Below are positions 48,590-58,440 of a stretch of 64,000 nt of DNA, in pieces. A program made the translations under genes and the position numbers. Where the stretch lies: contig CANNBS010000005.1 in assembly GCA_947502925.1 (NCBI GenBank), forward strand, positions 235,357 to 299,356, written 5' to 3'. Each line of letters begins with the position of its first letter. Within the stretch, counting starts at the first letter, position 1. The notes under the pieces are model-generated. The model saw nothing but the letters and a program-made list of their open reading frames with translations. It did no database searches and was not told where the DNA came from. The stretch comes from an uncultured Marinicella sp. (GTDB lineage Bacteria > Pseudomonadota > Gammaproteobacteria > Xanthomonadales > Marinicellaceae).

Positions 48590-50005
48590 TTAGTCAAACC
48601 CACTTTGAAACAAGGGATCATTATATAATTTAGCCATCAAACCAATCTTCCAATCCGCACCCTGATTCAGGCCTTGACCGGTTGCCGAGATAACTAATTT
48701 TTCATCTAAATAAGCCAAACTTAACCCACCCATTTTTTCTTTCGGGAATCCGCCATTAACCTCATCATTCCATATAGGTGTTAATTGACCGTTATTGCCC
48801 CAGGATGTCAGTAATTCACCGCTCGAATTAAACGAAGCCAGCTGTATTCGACTGTATTCTTTTTGATTCTGTGACCAGCTGCCGGTTCCGCCCAACACAA
48901 AATGCCCATTTTTCTGGCGCACCATCCGGCTGGCCAAATCTGAACTGTCGATGGTACCATCAATAGATTTAAACGGTATGGATAACACACCATTCGAACC
49001 AAAAGTGGTATCCATTATCCAGTCGCCGAGCACATCCTGGGTATAGCGAAATACCGCAAAATCCAGACCACCGGCACCGCTTATGCCACCGGCCACATAA
49101 AGCTGTGGCGGAAAGACGTTTTCATCCAGATAACTGGCCGTACCCCATTCCTGAAAGGATTGGAAAACCGAAAAGCCCTGGCTTGACCACTGGTTGACCA
49201 AGGTGCCGGTATTGGAAAACTCACAAAAAGCCTGATTCCGCCCTTCATATTCATAGGCTGTTCCGGACAGGATAATCGAATCTGTTTGCGCTTGATAAGT
49301 CACAGATTGAGGCACATCAGGACTATATAGATAACTATTGTAATGACTAAAATCAAATGCACACATCGCTCGCCCACGATCACCAAACACATTAGAGGTC
49401 TGCAATCCACTGCCAACAATTTCAAATAATGTTACACCAAAATCTGAATCACCCAAATTGTTCAAGATAACTTCATTAACCACTGCCACCATCGGCCAGT
49501 TATTAAAACTTGATAAAAACCGGACATCATTAACAGAAACAGGGCCGTTAAAGTGACTAATCATGTCGGCATAATTAGAGACTATTTCAGCTTTCTTTAC
49601 GCCATAATAATCAAATTGATACAGCTTAAAAGCATCACTGATACTGACAGCCACAAAAAGTCGACTATTCCATGAATCTACTTCAATGGCTCCACTTATC
49701 TCACTTTCGTCGATTGTTATTATACTCAATGGCTTATAACCGTTTACGCCAAAATTGGTATTGATGGTTCCATCATAATTAAACGCTTTGATAAAATAAT
49801 ACATCGATTCATTTGAATCTTTATCGTAAGCAAGACTATAGGTTCCACCCCCCGGAACTGACACATGATCCAAATATGTGATTTCACGCTTTAAATCAAT
49901 ATCAGGTATCCAATGACCATCATAAGCATCATGATGCTCGCCGACTTCAGCAGTAAAACCGACACCACTTGCCAGAATTAAACTTAACATAAGGAATATC
50001 CGCAT
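48590..50005 (-). CDS. Secreted delta-60-repeat-like protein with terminal GF-D motif
   Basis: The protein has 471 residues and a signal peptide (MRIFLMLSLILASGVGFTAE). The body shows repeats of the delta-60 type: units such as TNFGVNGYKPLS, MDTTFGSNGVLSIPF and SWGNNGQLTP, alternating with GHFVLGGTGSW-like strands, which suggests a beta-propeller. It ends in LFQSGFD, the same kind of [IL]F-x-x-GF-[ED] motif seen near the end of the 1857-residue protein. No enzyme motif. The function is unknown and it is probably extracellular. Confidence 0.7.
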   Translation of the reverse strand: MRIFLMLSLILASGVGFTAEVGEHHDAYDGHWIPDIDLKREITYLDHVSVPGGGTYSLAYDKDSNESMYYFIKAFNYDGTINTNFGVNGYKPLSIITIDESEISGAIEVDSWNSRLFVAVSISDAFKLYQFDYYGVKKAEIVSNYADMISHFNGPVSVNDVRFLSSFNNWPMVAVVNEVILNNLGDSDFGVTLFEIVGSGLQTSNVFGDRGRAMCAFDFSHYNSYLYSPDVPQSVTYQAQTDSIILSGTAYEYEGRNQAFCEFSNTGTLVNQWSSQGFSVFQSFQEWGTASYLDENVFPPQLYVAGGISGAGGLDFAVFRYTQDVLGDWIMDTTFGSNGVLSIPFKSIDGTIDSSDLASRMVRQKNGHFVLGGTGSWSQNQKEYSRIQLASFNSSGELLTSWGNNGQLTPIWNDEVNGGFPKEKMGGLSLAYLDEKLVISATGQGLNQGADWKIGLMAKLYNDPLFQSGFD

Positions 50006-50131
50006 TATATTTCTCCAATTATTAACTTACTCAAGACAACGAGTAATGAGCGCAATAGCGGACAATTAATTTATTATTATTTTAAGTTGGCACAATATGT
50101 GCATCTGTGTGATACACATTTCAGCAGATTT

Positions 50132-51487
50132 TTACAGCGTCAGACCCGCTAATATATAGAGCACAACGCTCAATCCACCGCCCACCAAAGCATAGGGTAA
50201 TTGGGTTTTGACATGATCCAGTAAATCACAACCGGCGGCTAAAGAGGCAATCACCGTGGTGTCTGAAATCGGTGAAGCATGGTCGCCAAATACCGATCCA
50301 CCCAATACCGCGCCTAACACCAAACCCGGTGAAATGCCCAAAGTCACTGCCAAAGGAATGGCGATGGGAATTAAAATACCGAAGGTCCCCCAGGACGTGC
50401 CGGTGGTAAAAGAAATAAAACCCGATAACACAAACACCAGCGCCGGAATCGCCCACACCGGAATAAAATCACCAATGGCACCGGCGACAAATTCACCGGT
50501 TTTTAAATCACCCATGGCACTGGATAGAGCAAACGCCAACAACAGCAAAGCCACCAAAGGCAATAAATGACCCATGCCGGTAAAGACTTCCTGCATAAGC
50601 TCTTTGGTCGGCTTTTTGGCATCAAAACGCAATAAGGCAAAGGCCAGCATGGTGGCCAAAATAACCGACCACAACACCGATTCGGAACCCGAGCCCTGGC
50701 GTAAATCACCGTCACCGGTGAGGTACATAAACAGCAAGATACTGGACACCATGAGCATTAAAGGCCAGAGCATATAGCGCTTTTTGGCGGCCTTTGGCAA
50801 AGGCTCACTTGAGCCAGTAACTTCACAGTTCACTTCCATGGTTTTCAATGGCCCATGCACGCGGGTGCTAATTACCGTATAAAAAACCAGTAATAAAGCA
50901 ATAATGGCATAAAAGTTAAAACCGATACTGCTGACCATCACCGCCACCGGCTTAGCCACACCGGTGTCCTGGACATAGCCTAATATGGCGGCACCCCAGC
51001 CATTGAGTAAAATCAACACACTAATCGGTGCACAGGTGGCATCAATAATATACGCCAGCCGTAAGCGACTCATTTTAAAACGATCAAATAAATTCTGGGA
51101 TGAGATACCGGCGGTCAAGACACTCATATTGGTGTCAATAAAAATACTGCTGCCCAATAAAGCTGGCAACAGTCCGGCTTTACGCTGGTTATTAACCCAG
51201 CGTTTATGGGTCAACCAATCGACAAAAGCCGTCACCCCGCCGGAGATTTTAATCAGTTGAATTAAGCCACCTATCAACAAGCTAAAAAGTAATATGCGGG
51301 TGTTATAAGCACTGCCAAAAACGCCGACAATGCGCTCTACGGTGTCGGTAAAGGCGAAAACAGGATGGCCACCGACGATAATTAATGACGCAGTAAAAAT
51401 CGCCAACAACAAGGCAATGGTCACCTCACGCCGCCAAATGGCATAAATTATGGCCACCAGTGGCGGTAAAATACTTAACCAGCCCAT
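50132..51487 (-). CDS. NhaC family Na+/H+ antiporter
   Basis: The 451-residue inner-membrane protein has about eleven hydrophobic segments. It has NhaC-type features, including SSIFIDTNMSVLTAGISSQ, FTTGTSWGTFGILIPIAIPLA and GGSVFGDHASPISDTTV. The family exchanges Na+ or other small molecules for protons, and some members move amino-acid-related substrates instead. It follows the yqfB gene by 22 bases on the same strand, so the two are probably co-transcribed, although a functional link is not obvious. Confidence 0.87.
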   Translation of the reverse strand: MGWLSILPPLVAIIYAIWRREVTIALLLAIFTASLIIVGGHPVFAFTDTVERIVGVFGSAYNTRILLFSLLIGGLIQLIKISGGVTAFVDWLTHKRWVNNQRKAGLLPALLGSSIFIDTNMSVLTAGISSQNLFDRFKMSRLRLAYIIDATCAPISVLILLNGWGAAILGYVQDTGVAKPVAVMVSSIGFNFYAIIALLLVFYTVISTRVHGPLKTMEVNCEVTGSSEPLPKAAKKRYMLWPLMLMVSSILLFMYLTGDGDLRQGSGSESVLWSVILATMLAFALLRFDAKKPTKELMQEVFTGMGHLLPLVALLLLAFALSSAMGDLKTGEFVAGAIGDFIPVWAIPALVFVLSGFISFTTGTSWGTFGILIPIAIPLAVTLGISPGLVLGAVLGGSVFGDHASPISDTTVIASLAAGCDLLDHVKTQLPYALVGGGLSVVLYILAGLTL

Positions 51488-51509
51488 GCTTGTCGGTCTA
51501 TGCTTAGAA

Positions 51510-51821
51510 TCATGTGATTAGTTTAAAGGAAATCACGGTTAAAAGGTCAGTGTTCGGATAAATTTCACGAATCAGTTTTTTCAAAGCGGATAAAGGCATG
51601 GCCTCCCGGGTGGCATGCGATTCATCCAAATCCTGAAATGAAATCGAGTCCACCGATAAAACTTCAATCATCGCAACCCGCTCACCATCAGAATCACGCA
51701 CAACCTGAAGTTGCTCCCCAAGCTGATACCTCTGCCCTGCTAGACTGCGAATGGTGATGGTTTTATTACCTTTTAGGACAGCCGGAATTAAGACATCCTT
51801 AAAACGAATCGAATCAGTCAT
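51510..51821 (-). CDS. yqfB: N4-acetylcytidine amidohydrolase YqfB (ASCH domain)
   Basis: This small ASCH-domain protein of 103 residues opens with IRFKDVLIPAVLKGNKTITIR and contains LSALKKLIREIYPN near the C terminus, matching the E. coli YqfB pattern at full length. YqfB hydrolyses N4-acetylcytidine from RNA turnover. The catalytic Lys and Thr of the KTITIR motif and a downstream Glu (MIEVLSVDS) appear kept. Gene upstream of the NhaC antiporter. Confidence 0.85.
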   Translation of the reverse strand: MTDSIRFKDVLIPAVLKGNKTITIRSLAGQRYQLGEQLQVVRDSDGERVAMIEVLSVDSISFQDLDESHATREAMPLSALKKLIREIYPNTDLLTVISFKLIT

Positions 51822-52010
51822 ATCGTTGCCTTTAATGTTTAAATTAACATGCCCATGAATCCCAAATTAGCACAGAATTATTTTAAAACTGAAAAAAATT
51901 AATACCATCTTGCTTTATTTATAAGACTTAAGCACATAGATGGTTTAACATCTACCTGTCCGTCCTGTAAAAAGCATTTATAGCGGTCGTTAACCACACC
52001 TCCTCGGTCC

Positions 52011-54230
52011 ATGATTAATACGACACAAAATTATATTTATGATCAGTTTAAACAACTGATACATTTTTTAAAAGGTATCCGTTTCGCTCGAGCCATTCGA
52101 GTTACGGTGGCGGTGAGCCTGCCCATACTAACCGGACTAAAACTTGGTTACTTTGAAATAGGTCTGGCGCTCGGCCTGGGGGCTTTTTGGAGTTCACCCA
52201 GCGATGTCAGTGGCAGTGTGCGGCATAAAGAAAACGGTATTCTACTTTCTACACTTCTGGCCACTATTGTCAGCTTTATCGGCGGATACCTGCATTATGA
52301 TAACTGGTTTTCTCTGCCTGTATTGGGTTTGCTCAGTTTTGGCATCGCCTTTTTGTCGGTGTTTGGTTTTCGGGCTTCTCTGATCAGTTTATCCGGCCTG
52401 TTGGCTTTGGTCGTCAGCCTGGCATATGAACCCAAAGAACTGGATATCTACCAATATGCATTACTCATTGCTGTCGGCGGCCTGTGGTATTGGCTGTTAA
52501 CCACACTTTGGCACCGTCTATACTCAACAGCAGAAACAGAGGCGTTTTTAACCGATACGTACGATTTAACTGCCGATATTTTTACCACTCGGAGTCGATT
52601 AATTGATCCCAAGGAAAACAGACGACAATTACAATCTCAGTTACTTAACCAACAAAGTAAACTGACCGAAAATCACGAAACCTTAAGAGAAATTTTAGTG
52701 TTAACCCGAAAAAACTCGGGCTGGTCCAACTATCAAAATAAAAGACTTCTAATATTTGTACAACTCATTGATATGCTGGAAACAGCCATTGCCAATCCTG
52801 TTGATTATGAGCAGATGAATATGCTTTTTAAGGCGCACCCGCACTTTATCCAAAAGTTTCAATCGCTGATTTACGCCATGGCAGCGCATTTAAGGAAAAT
52901 TGCCTCTGCTGGTCTTGATGACAATAAATTACCCGACAATAATGACATTGAACAGTATTTAAAATACTTACAGAATAACATCGACTTGCTACGTGACAAT
53001 CTTCACTACAATGAATATTTAATGTTACAAAATTTTTTAGGCTATCAAGAAAAACAATTCGCTAAACTTAAAAGAATCAAATGGTTGCTTGGCGAACCCA
53101 GTTCCATTGAAACGGGTGTTGCTGATCGACAAGTAGCTAAACGGTTTATTTCTAATCAGGAATACCACCCCAGGCTATTGGTACGAAATTTCAGTTTTAA
53201 GTCCACTATTTTTAGACATTCGGCTCGACTGGCGGTAACCGTTATGCTGGCTTATGTCTTGGGGTCGCTGTTTCACTTTCAAAACCCGCACTGGGTTTTG
53301 TTGGCTGTTATTGTGATTATGCGACCTGGTTTTGGGCTCACAAAAAACCGAGCAAAAGATCGTTTAGTCGGCACCCTTATTGGCGGTATTATTGCTACCG
53401 GAATGGTTATTCTGATAACGTCTCCGTTCATTCTCGGTACCATGGCGATGATTTCTTTGCTGATTTCATTGTCACTATTGCAAAAAAACAACCAGGCTTC
53501 AGCCATTTTTATCACCTTAACCGTTGCTTTTATCTATGCCATATTACAACCGGGTATCACAACTCTGATTAAATACCGTATGCTGGATACTTTCGCAGGT
53601 GCCTTGTTATCTTATGTGGCAATTCTTTGGTTGTGGCCGACCTGGGAATTTGAAGAAATTAAGAAAACCATCCAAAAAAGTGTGCAAGCCAACAGGCTTT
53701 TTCTTAAAAAAATTTCTGACTATTATCAGCAAAAAGGCACCATACCAACCGCTTATAACGTTGCCCGGAAACAAGCGTTTTTAGAAACCGCCAACTTAAG
53801 CGCGGCTTATCAGCGTATGACTCAGGAACCCAAGTCAAAACAAAAAGACACTGAAAAGGTTTATGAGCTGGTGGTCCTGAATCATCGTTTTTTAACATCA
53901 TTGGCTTCGTTAAGCACTTACATCCGAAACCATGAGACTGCTGAAGCGAGCGAACAGTTTGCCCAAGCCATAAAAAAGATTGACCAACATTTAAAAAAAT
54001 TACTTGAAACGCTGGAAAATGGCAAAGACAACTACCAAGATCCGTTAAAGGGAGACACTTTTTTTAATGAACGAATACCAAACTTTGATTCGGATAAAAT
54101 TGATCACCTCGAATCCAAAGACCCTGAAAGTGTCCGACAATGGCAAGAGATCCAACTGCTTTGGCAACAATTGCAATGGCTGTATTCAATCAGTCATAAA
54201 ATGTGCAAACTGGCTGTTACCATTGAATGA
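52011..54230 (+). CDS. FUSC family inner-membrane transporter (YccS/YhfK-like)
   Basis: The 739-residue protein has two membrane-helix clusters (about 25-170 and 395-535), each followed by a soluble, helix-rich domain (about 175-390 and 540-739). This duplicated plan is typical of YccS/YhfK and plant-type aluminium-activated transporter relatives. The second cluster includes NPHWVLLAVIVIMRPGFG, the FUSC motif. The family is linked to aromatic acid efflux, but the substrate here is unknown. The ATG at 52011 has no clear Shine-Dalgarno sequence. Confidence 0.85.
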   Translation: MINTTQNYIYDQFKQLIHFLKGIRFARAIRVTVAVSLPILTGLKLGYFEIGLALGLGAFWSSPSDVSGSVRHKENGILLSTLLATIVSFIGGYLHYDNWFSLPVLGLLSFGIAFLSVFGFRASLISLSGLLALVVSLAYEPKELDIYQYALLIAVGGLWYWLLTTLWHRLYSTAETEAFLTDTYDLTADIFTTRSRLIDPKENRRQLQSQLLNQQSKLTENHETLREILVLTRKNSGWSNYQNKRLLIFVQLIDMLETAIANPVDYEQMNMLFKAHPHFIQKFQSLIYAMAAHLRKIASAGLDDNKLPDNNDIEQYLKYLQNNIDLLRDNLHYNEYLMLQNFLGYQEKQFAKLKRIKWLLGEPSSIETGVADRQVAKRFISNQEYHPRLLVRNFSFKSTIFRHSARLAVTVMLAYVLGSLFHFQNPHWVLLAVIVIMRPGFGLTKNRAKDRLVGTLIGGIIATGMVILITSPFILGTMAMISLLISLSLLQKNNQASAIFITLTVAFIYAILQPGITTLIKYRMLDTFAGALLSYVAILWLWPTWEFEEIKKTIQKSVQANRLFLKKISDYYQQKGTIPTAYNVARKQAFLETANLSAAYQRMTQEPKSKQKDTEKVYELVVLNHRFLTSLASLSTYIRNHETAEASEQFAQAIKKIDQHLKKLLETLENGKDNYQDPLKGDTFFNERIPNFDSDKIDHLESKDPESVRQWQEIQLLWQQLQWLYSISHKMCKLAVTIE

Positions 54231-54338
54231 GATTTACGATCTGCGCAATCACAATTCATTTAAACCATGCAGGCACTTAATTATGCTATCCTTGAGCAGA
54301 AAACAATCTGTTCAAAAAGTTAATGGACCCATTTAACC

Positions 54339-55634
54339 ATGAATCAAGCCAATAAAAATCTAACAAAAATCTACCAACGACTCAGTAATGACGATGACAC
54401 CCGCGCCTGTTTACAAATTCCGGACAATGCCTGTCGTGCGCAGCCGGTTAATTATGTGTTGTTTTTACTGGCGGTGGGTTGCTCACAAATCAGTGACAAA
54501 CTGGCCAGCACAAAACTGGTCCTGCCATGGTTATTTTCGACCGCAGGTATTCCAAGCTTTTTCAGTGGTTTACTGGTGCCCATCAGAGAGTCAGGCTCCA
54601 TGCTGCCGCAATTATATATCGGTGCCTGGGTTCGGCAATTTCCACGGCGTAAATGGTTTTTGGTGGCCAGCACCCTGGCCCAGGCCTTATGTTTACTCAG
54701 CATTATTCCGGTGGCCCTGTGGATGCAGGGATCTGCCGCCGGCTGGGCCATCATCGGTATTATCAGCTTATTTAGTTTGGCACGCAGTTTCTCATCAGTG
54801 GCTTCCAAAGATGTCCTGGGTAAAACCGTGGATAAAACCAAGCGCGGCCAGGTCAGTGGTTATGCCGCCACCATTGCCGGTATCACGGGTATTGTTGTCG
54901 GCCTTGCACTGGCCTGGGGCTTGACCATGGAAACCAGTCATATCCTGTGGTTATTGGTGGCCGCTGCAGGTACTTTCAGTTTGTCCGCTGTGTTGTATGG
55001 CCGGATTAATGAGTATAAAGGCGCCACTGAAGGTGGCCGCAGTGGCCGTCAAGCCTTTAAACAGGCCATTGATCTGATGAAAAATGATGCGCCTTTTCGT
55101 CATTTTGTGATAACCCGCGCTTTGATGTTGAGTTCTGCATTAGCAACACCTTATATCGTTATGCTGGCAGAACAAAGTCACTCAAGCTGGTTCGGTTTGG
55201 GCATCTTTCTGGCTATTTCGGGGCTGGCCAGCGCCTTGAGCAGTGTTTTCTGGGGCAATCAGTCCGATCACAACAGCCGAGGTGTGATGACATATACCGC
55301 TGTGATAACCGCAATCATTTGCCTGTCCGCTGCGGGGATTCAATGGCTGCCTGAAGCCAGTCATGCATATCTCTACGGCTTTTTATTTTTCGCCTTGTCT
55401 GTAACCCATCAAGGCGTGCGTCTGGCTCGTAAAACTTATGTGGTGGATTTGGCCGAAGGCAATCAGCGCACCACCTATGTCACGGTCAGCAACACCATTA
55501 TGGGGGTTTTGTTATTGGTCGTCGGGATTATCAGCGCCTTATTGTCGCAACTGTCAATAACAGTGGCTCTGCTGTTTTTTGCCGCAATCAGTTTACTGGC
55601 GGCAGTTATGTCAAGAACCATGAAAGAGGTTTAA
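54339..55634 (+). CDS. MFS transporter
   Basis: The 431-residue protein has a hydrophilic N terminus of about 35 residues and then about twelve membrane segments. The loop after helix 2 is basic (GAWVRQFPRRKWFLVAS), as expected for major facilitators, and an unusual SVASKDVLGKTVDKTKRGQVSG cytoplasmic loop follows helix 4. Substrate unknown. It is 108 bases after the FUSC gene on the same strand and overlaps the convergent lipase gene by 4 bases. Confidence 0.8.
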   Translation: MNQANKNLTKIYQRLSNDDDTRACLQIPDNACRAQPVNYVLFLLAVGCSQISDKLASTKLVLPWLFSTAGIPSFFSGLLVPIRESGSMLPQLYIGAWVRQFPRRKWFLVASTLAQALCLLSIIPVALWMQGSAAGWAIIGIISLFSLARSFSSVASKDVLGKTVDKTKRGQVSGYAATIAGITGIVVGLALAWGLTMETSHILWLLVAAAGTFSLSAVLYGRINEYKGATEGGRSGRQAFKQAIDLMKNDAPFRHFVITRALMLSSALATPYIVMLAEQSHSSWFGLGIFLAISGLASALSSVFWGNQSDHNSRGVMTYTAVITAIICLSAAGIQWLPEASHAYLYGFLFFALSVTHQGVRLARKTYVVDLAEGNQRTTYVTVSNTIMGVLLLVVGIISALLSQLSITVALLFFAAISLLAAVMSRTMKEV

Positions 55635-56785
55635 TTTAATAAAGATATAATTAATTCCCGGACCTGCTGATCGGACAGTAAACCGATATGTGAAACGCCA
55701 GGTAATTCAAACTGATGGTCTTTATCGAGGTTCAGCTGACGAGATTTTTTATGGTGATGACCCAAAGCCGAAGCCACCGACACCAAACCATCGCCAACAA
55801 ACTGCCCGGCTAAATGTGCCTGCTTTTTTTTCAAAAGCCCGGCAATGGCGTAGGTTTTAATGTGTTTTGGCAGGGCGAAAATCCGACCTCCTGTGTTAAT
55901 CCGACCGGTGTTTAAATCCTGAATACCCTGACTGCGTCGCCCGGTCAAATTCACAAAAGGCCGGCTGTACGGGCTGATATTCATTAAGTATTGCCCCACT
56001 GCCCCGGTCTTTTCCAGGTAAGCACCATGATGCGGTGTGCCTAAAAAGATGAGTTTATCAACCCGTGAAGGCCATTTAAAACCCAATTGATGCGCGGCAT
56101 ATATAGCACTTCGCACAACCAAACCGCCCATGCTATGGGTCACAACATCAATGCGTTGGCCTGCCGGTAACTGTTGACTCATTTTATGGAGGTAGTCACT
56201 TAATTGCCGGCCATTTTCATGGATTGCCAAACCGCTGTTATAACGCAGGTATAAGGGCGCATGATGGCCTAAACCCGCCAACATTTCGCCATGTCTTCCG
56301 GGCGCTTGCCAACATTGCTCATTCAGACACAAGCCATGCACCATCAGCAGTGGTTTCTTGCTTGTATCAGACCACTGTTCCACAGCTTGGTGAAGCGTAC
56401 ATTCTTGCTGACCCTTCACCATCACCATGGACAAGGCCAAAGGATTACCGCTGTCCACTAAATGATCACCAAAAACGCCATTCAACATCGATAACCAACG
56501 CATCCGTCGCTGATTCTGCGCCACTTCGGGCAGTAATGGCGACACCTGTCGAATGGCCCAGTTAGCGCTTTGAAAACCGGTGTTGGCCACATAGCGAACA
56601 CTGCGGTAAGCAAAACCGGTCAGGCCACTGGTTTGTTGGTTTTTACTCAGCAAACCACCGATACTCAGAATATTTTGATGCAATGACTCAGTGATTTCTG
56701 TCACACCTATAAAACCTTCATGGCTTAATTGATTTAGACCGCTTAAGTTATCAGCGAAGGTATTGGGTTTCGACATATCACTCAA
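55631..56785 (-). CDS. Alpha/beta-hydrolase, PGAP1/lipase-like
   Basis: The 384-residue hydrolase has the serine nucleophile motif THSMGGLVVRSAIY (about residue 216) and LLMVHGLCLNEQCW as the HG oxyanion element (about 150). A C-terminal FELPGVSHIGLLSD carries the likely catalytic His. The N terminus lacks a clear signal peptide. The pattern fits esterases and lipases of the PGAP1-like group; substrate unknown. It is the last gene of a tightly packed leftward run and overlaps the DUF1287 gene by 8 bases. Confidence 0.82.
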   Translation of the reverse strand: MSDMSKPNTFADNLSGLNQLSHEGFIGVTEITESLHQNILSIGGLLSKNQQTSGLTGFAYRSVRYVANTGFQSANWAIRQVSPLLPEVAQNQRRMRWLSMLNGVFGDHLVDSGNPLALSMVMVKGQQECTLHQAVEQWSDTSKKPLLMVHGLCLNEQCWQAPGRHGEMLAGLGHHAPLYLRYNSGLAIHENGRQLSDYLHKMSQQLPAGQRIDVVTHSMGGLVVRSAIYAAHQLGFKWPSRVDKLIFLGTPHHGAYLEKTGAVGQYLMNISPYSRPFVNLTGRRSQGIQDLNTGRINTGGRIFALPKHIKTYAIAGLLKKKQAHLAGQFVGDGLVSVASALGHHHKKSRQLNLDKDHQFELPGVSHIGLLSDQQVRELIISLLN

Positions 56786-57371
56786 CGTCTGAAGGTTGAT
56801 AACGATAATGCCCGGTGATGGAATAATCGAATAAGATATCTTCTATTTTCGGGCCGGCACCGATATTGTGCACAATTAGCGGCTGTCCTGAGTCCACATC
56901 ATATTGACCAGTCACAATACCAATATGCGGTAAATTACCCGGCAGCATCCAGGTCACCAGATCACCCGGTAAATAATTATCTATTGATTGAGAAATTGGC
57001 AAAGATTCACCATGACGCGCGAAGAAAGCTTGCAAATTCGGCACCCGCCGATGATCAATATTCCGATCAGTCTGACTCAAACCCCAAATCCGTTTAGATG
57101 GATAGGCATCAAAGTGAGCCTTCATGTCCTCATGCACCAAAACCTGCAAATCAATGTCCAATGCCCGGTAACTCCGAATCACCACATCCGTACACACCCC
57201 CATATCCGCCGGCACATCACCGCCCGGATAATCAATCGATATATAAGAACCATCATAACGCACCGAATGCTTGGTGCGGTCGATCGCTGCTTTGACCAGG
57301 CTTTGCGCAAAATCTTGAGCACTGGCCACTTGAAAAAACAATACCAAGGTTATTGTCAGTAATTTATGCAT
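56778..57371 (-). CDS. DUF1287 domain secreted protein
   Basis: The 197-residue protein has a signal peptide (MHKLLTITLVLFFQVASA, cut near residue 18). DUF1287 begins VKAAIDRTKHSVRYDGSYISIDYPGGDVPADMGVCTDVVIR; its Cys in GVCTDVV and the LPHIGIVTG stretch near residue 146 give a Cys/His pair recalling NlpC/P60-like cysteine peptidases. Action on peptidoglycan is inferred, not shown. It overlaps the flanking genes by 8 bases on each side. Confidence 0.8.
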   Translation of the reverse strand: MHKLLTITLVLFFQVASAQDFAQSLVKAAIDRTKHSVRYDGSYISIDYPGGDVPADMGVCTDVVIRSYRALDIDLQVLVHEDMKAHFDAYPSKRIWGLSQTDRNIDHRRVPNLQAFFARHGESLPISQSIDNYLPGDLVTWMLPGNLPHIGIVTGQYDVDSGQPLIVHNIGAGPKIEDILFDYSITGHYRYQPSDVE

Positions 57372-57807
57372 TCTTTTTGTCTGTTAATGTCACCACAATT
57401 TCATAACCATAGACAACAATAAAGCCCATTAAAATCCACACCAACCAATTAAAGGTATTTTGTACGATGGCCACATGCCAGGGATTACTAATCACAAAAT
57501 CCATCAGCGGCTGGCGAATCAAACGACCATTTAAAGCCAGCAACAAAACCGAGAAAATAACTGCAGATTTAAACCGGCCTATTTGAACAAACTTCTGTCG
57601 CCCAAAATAATACAATCCCAAAGCCCCTAAACCGATTTCAACCGAAGTCACCGCCGCCACATAACGCACGTCCCAGGACGGCTTAACCTCAATGCCCTGC
57701 ATTTGAGCACCGACCCATTGTGACAACCACTCCACCGTAAACACATGCACCACAAAGCCACTGAAAGAAGCCATAGCGGCAACCACCAGTAGTAAGATAA
57801 TCTTCAT
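57364..57807 (-). CDS. Small four-helix membrane protein of unknown function
   Basis: I do not recognise this 147-residue protein. It has four hydrophobic segments (about residues 3-26, 48-66, 78-94 and 115-137). The first could also act as a signal anchor, and a hydrophilic loop WLSQWVGAQMQGIEVKP faces one side. It starts 3 bases after the BrnA-like antitoxin gene and overlaps the DUF1287 gene by 8 bases, so it belongs to the same transcript as both. Confidence 0.65.
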   Translation of the reverse strand: MKIILLLVVAAMASFSGFVVHVFTVEWLSQWVGAQMQGIEVKPSWDVRYVAAVTSVEIGLGALGLYYFGRQKFVQIGRFKSAVIFSVLLLALNGRLIRQPLMDFVISNPWHVAIVQNTFNWLVWILMGFIVVYGYEIVVTLTDKKNA

Positions 57808-57810
57808 GGT

Positions 57811-58137
57811 TTATGTGCGATCATACTTACCTTGTGTAGAATTTATTGAATGGTTAATCGTCAAATCCTTTAATGATCCAGAAATATATTTATGAATGAT
57901 ACTGGAAACTAATGTTTGGTAAGGAATACCTTGCTGTAAGGCTTTAGACTGGATGGCCATAAAGTCCCGATTTGAAATTCGAACATTAATCCTTTTATCT
58001 TTTTTACTGGTAAAACCAGCAACTGCCTTAAGTTCAGCGCGACGTTCGTCAGTCAAAACAGATTCAAACTGACCCGATTCAACTGCATCCAATAATTTTT
58101 GCTCATCTTTAGTTAAGTTAACTTGTTTCATTGTCAT
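57811..58137 (-). CDS. BrnA-like ribbon-helix-helix antitoxin
   Basis: The 108-residue protein has an N-terminal segment (MKQVNLTKDEQKLLDAVESG) that probably binds the toxin. A C-terminal ribbon-helix-helix domain (about 58-95, KRINVRISNRDFMAIQSKALQQ) has the GIPYQTLVSSIIHKY helix typical of CopG-type antitoxins. Its start overlaps the end of the BrnT-like toxin gene by 20 bases, the usual toxin-first order of brnTA. It should repress its own promoter. Confidence 0.82.
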   Translation of the reverse strand: MTMKQVNLTKDEQKLLDAVESGQFESVLTDERRAELKAVAGFTSKKDKRINVRISNRDFMAIQSKALQQGIPYQTLVSSIIHKYISGSLKDLTINHSINSTQGKYDRT

Positions 58138-58405
58138 CTCCGAAATAAATCTTCGTGAACTTCCTGCTTGGAATAATGGTTTTTAAAAAGATTTCTTGTT
58201 CATTTTCCACATAAGGGACTAAATAAATGTAATCAATAATTTGCACAATAAAAATTCTTTGATTCGGATATGTCTGTCTATTCGGATGAATAATATCATC
58301 TAAAACGTAACCATTCTCTATATAAAAAACAGCCTCTTCAAAGGACACACCTCTTTCTAAAATCAATTGCTTATTTTTATCGCCATTCCAATTGAATACT
58401 CTCAT
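58118..58405 (-). CDS. BrnT family toxin (putative ribonuclease), copy 1
   Basis: The 95-residue protein begins RVFNWNGDKNKQLILERGVS, the diverged BrnT pattern FxWDxxKNxxNxxKHGVSFEEA, with SFEEAVFYIENG following. BrnT proteins are RelE-fold RNases that stop translation under stress. The canonical HGVSF histidine is Arg here (ERGVSF), which may reduce or alter activity. It is followed by the BrnA-like gene with overlap and lies 35 bases after the uracil-DNA glycosylase gene on the same strand. Confidence 0.75.
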   Translation of the reverse strand: MRVFNWNGDKNKQLILERGVSFEEAVFYIENGYVLDDIIHPNRQTYPNQRIFIVQIIDYIYLVPYVENEQEIFLKTIIPSRKFTKIYFGDDNETS

Positions 58406-58440
58406 GCTTTTATTTTAACACTAATGTGTGCATTTTGTCA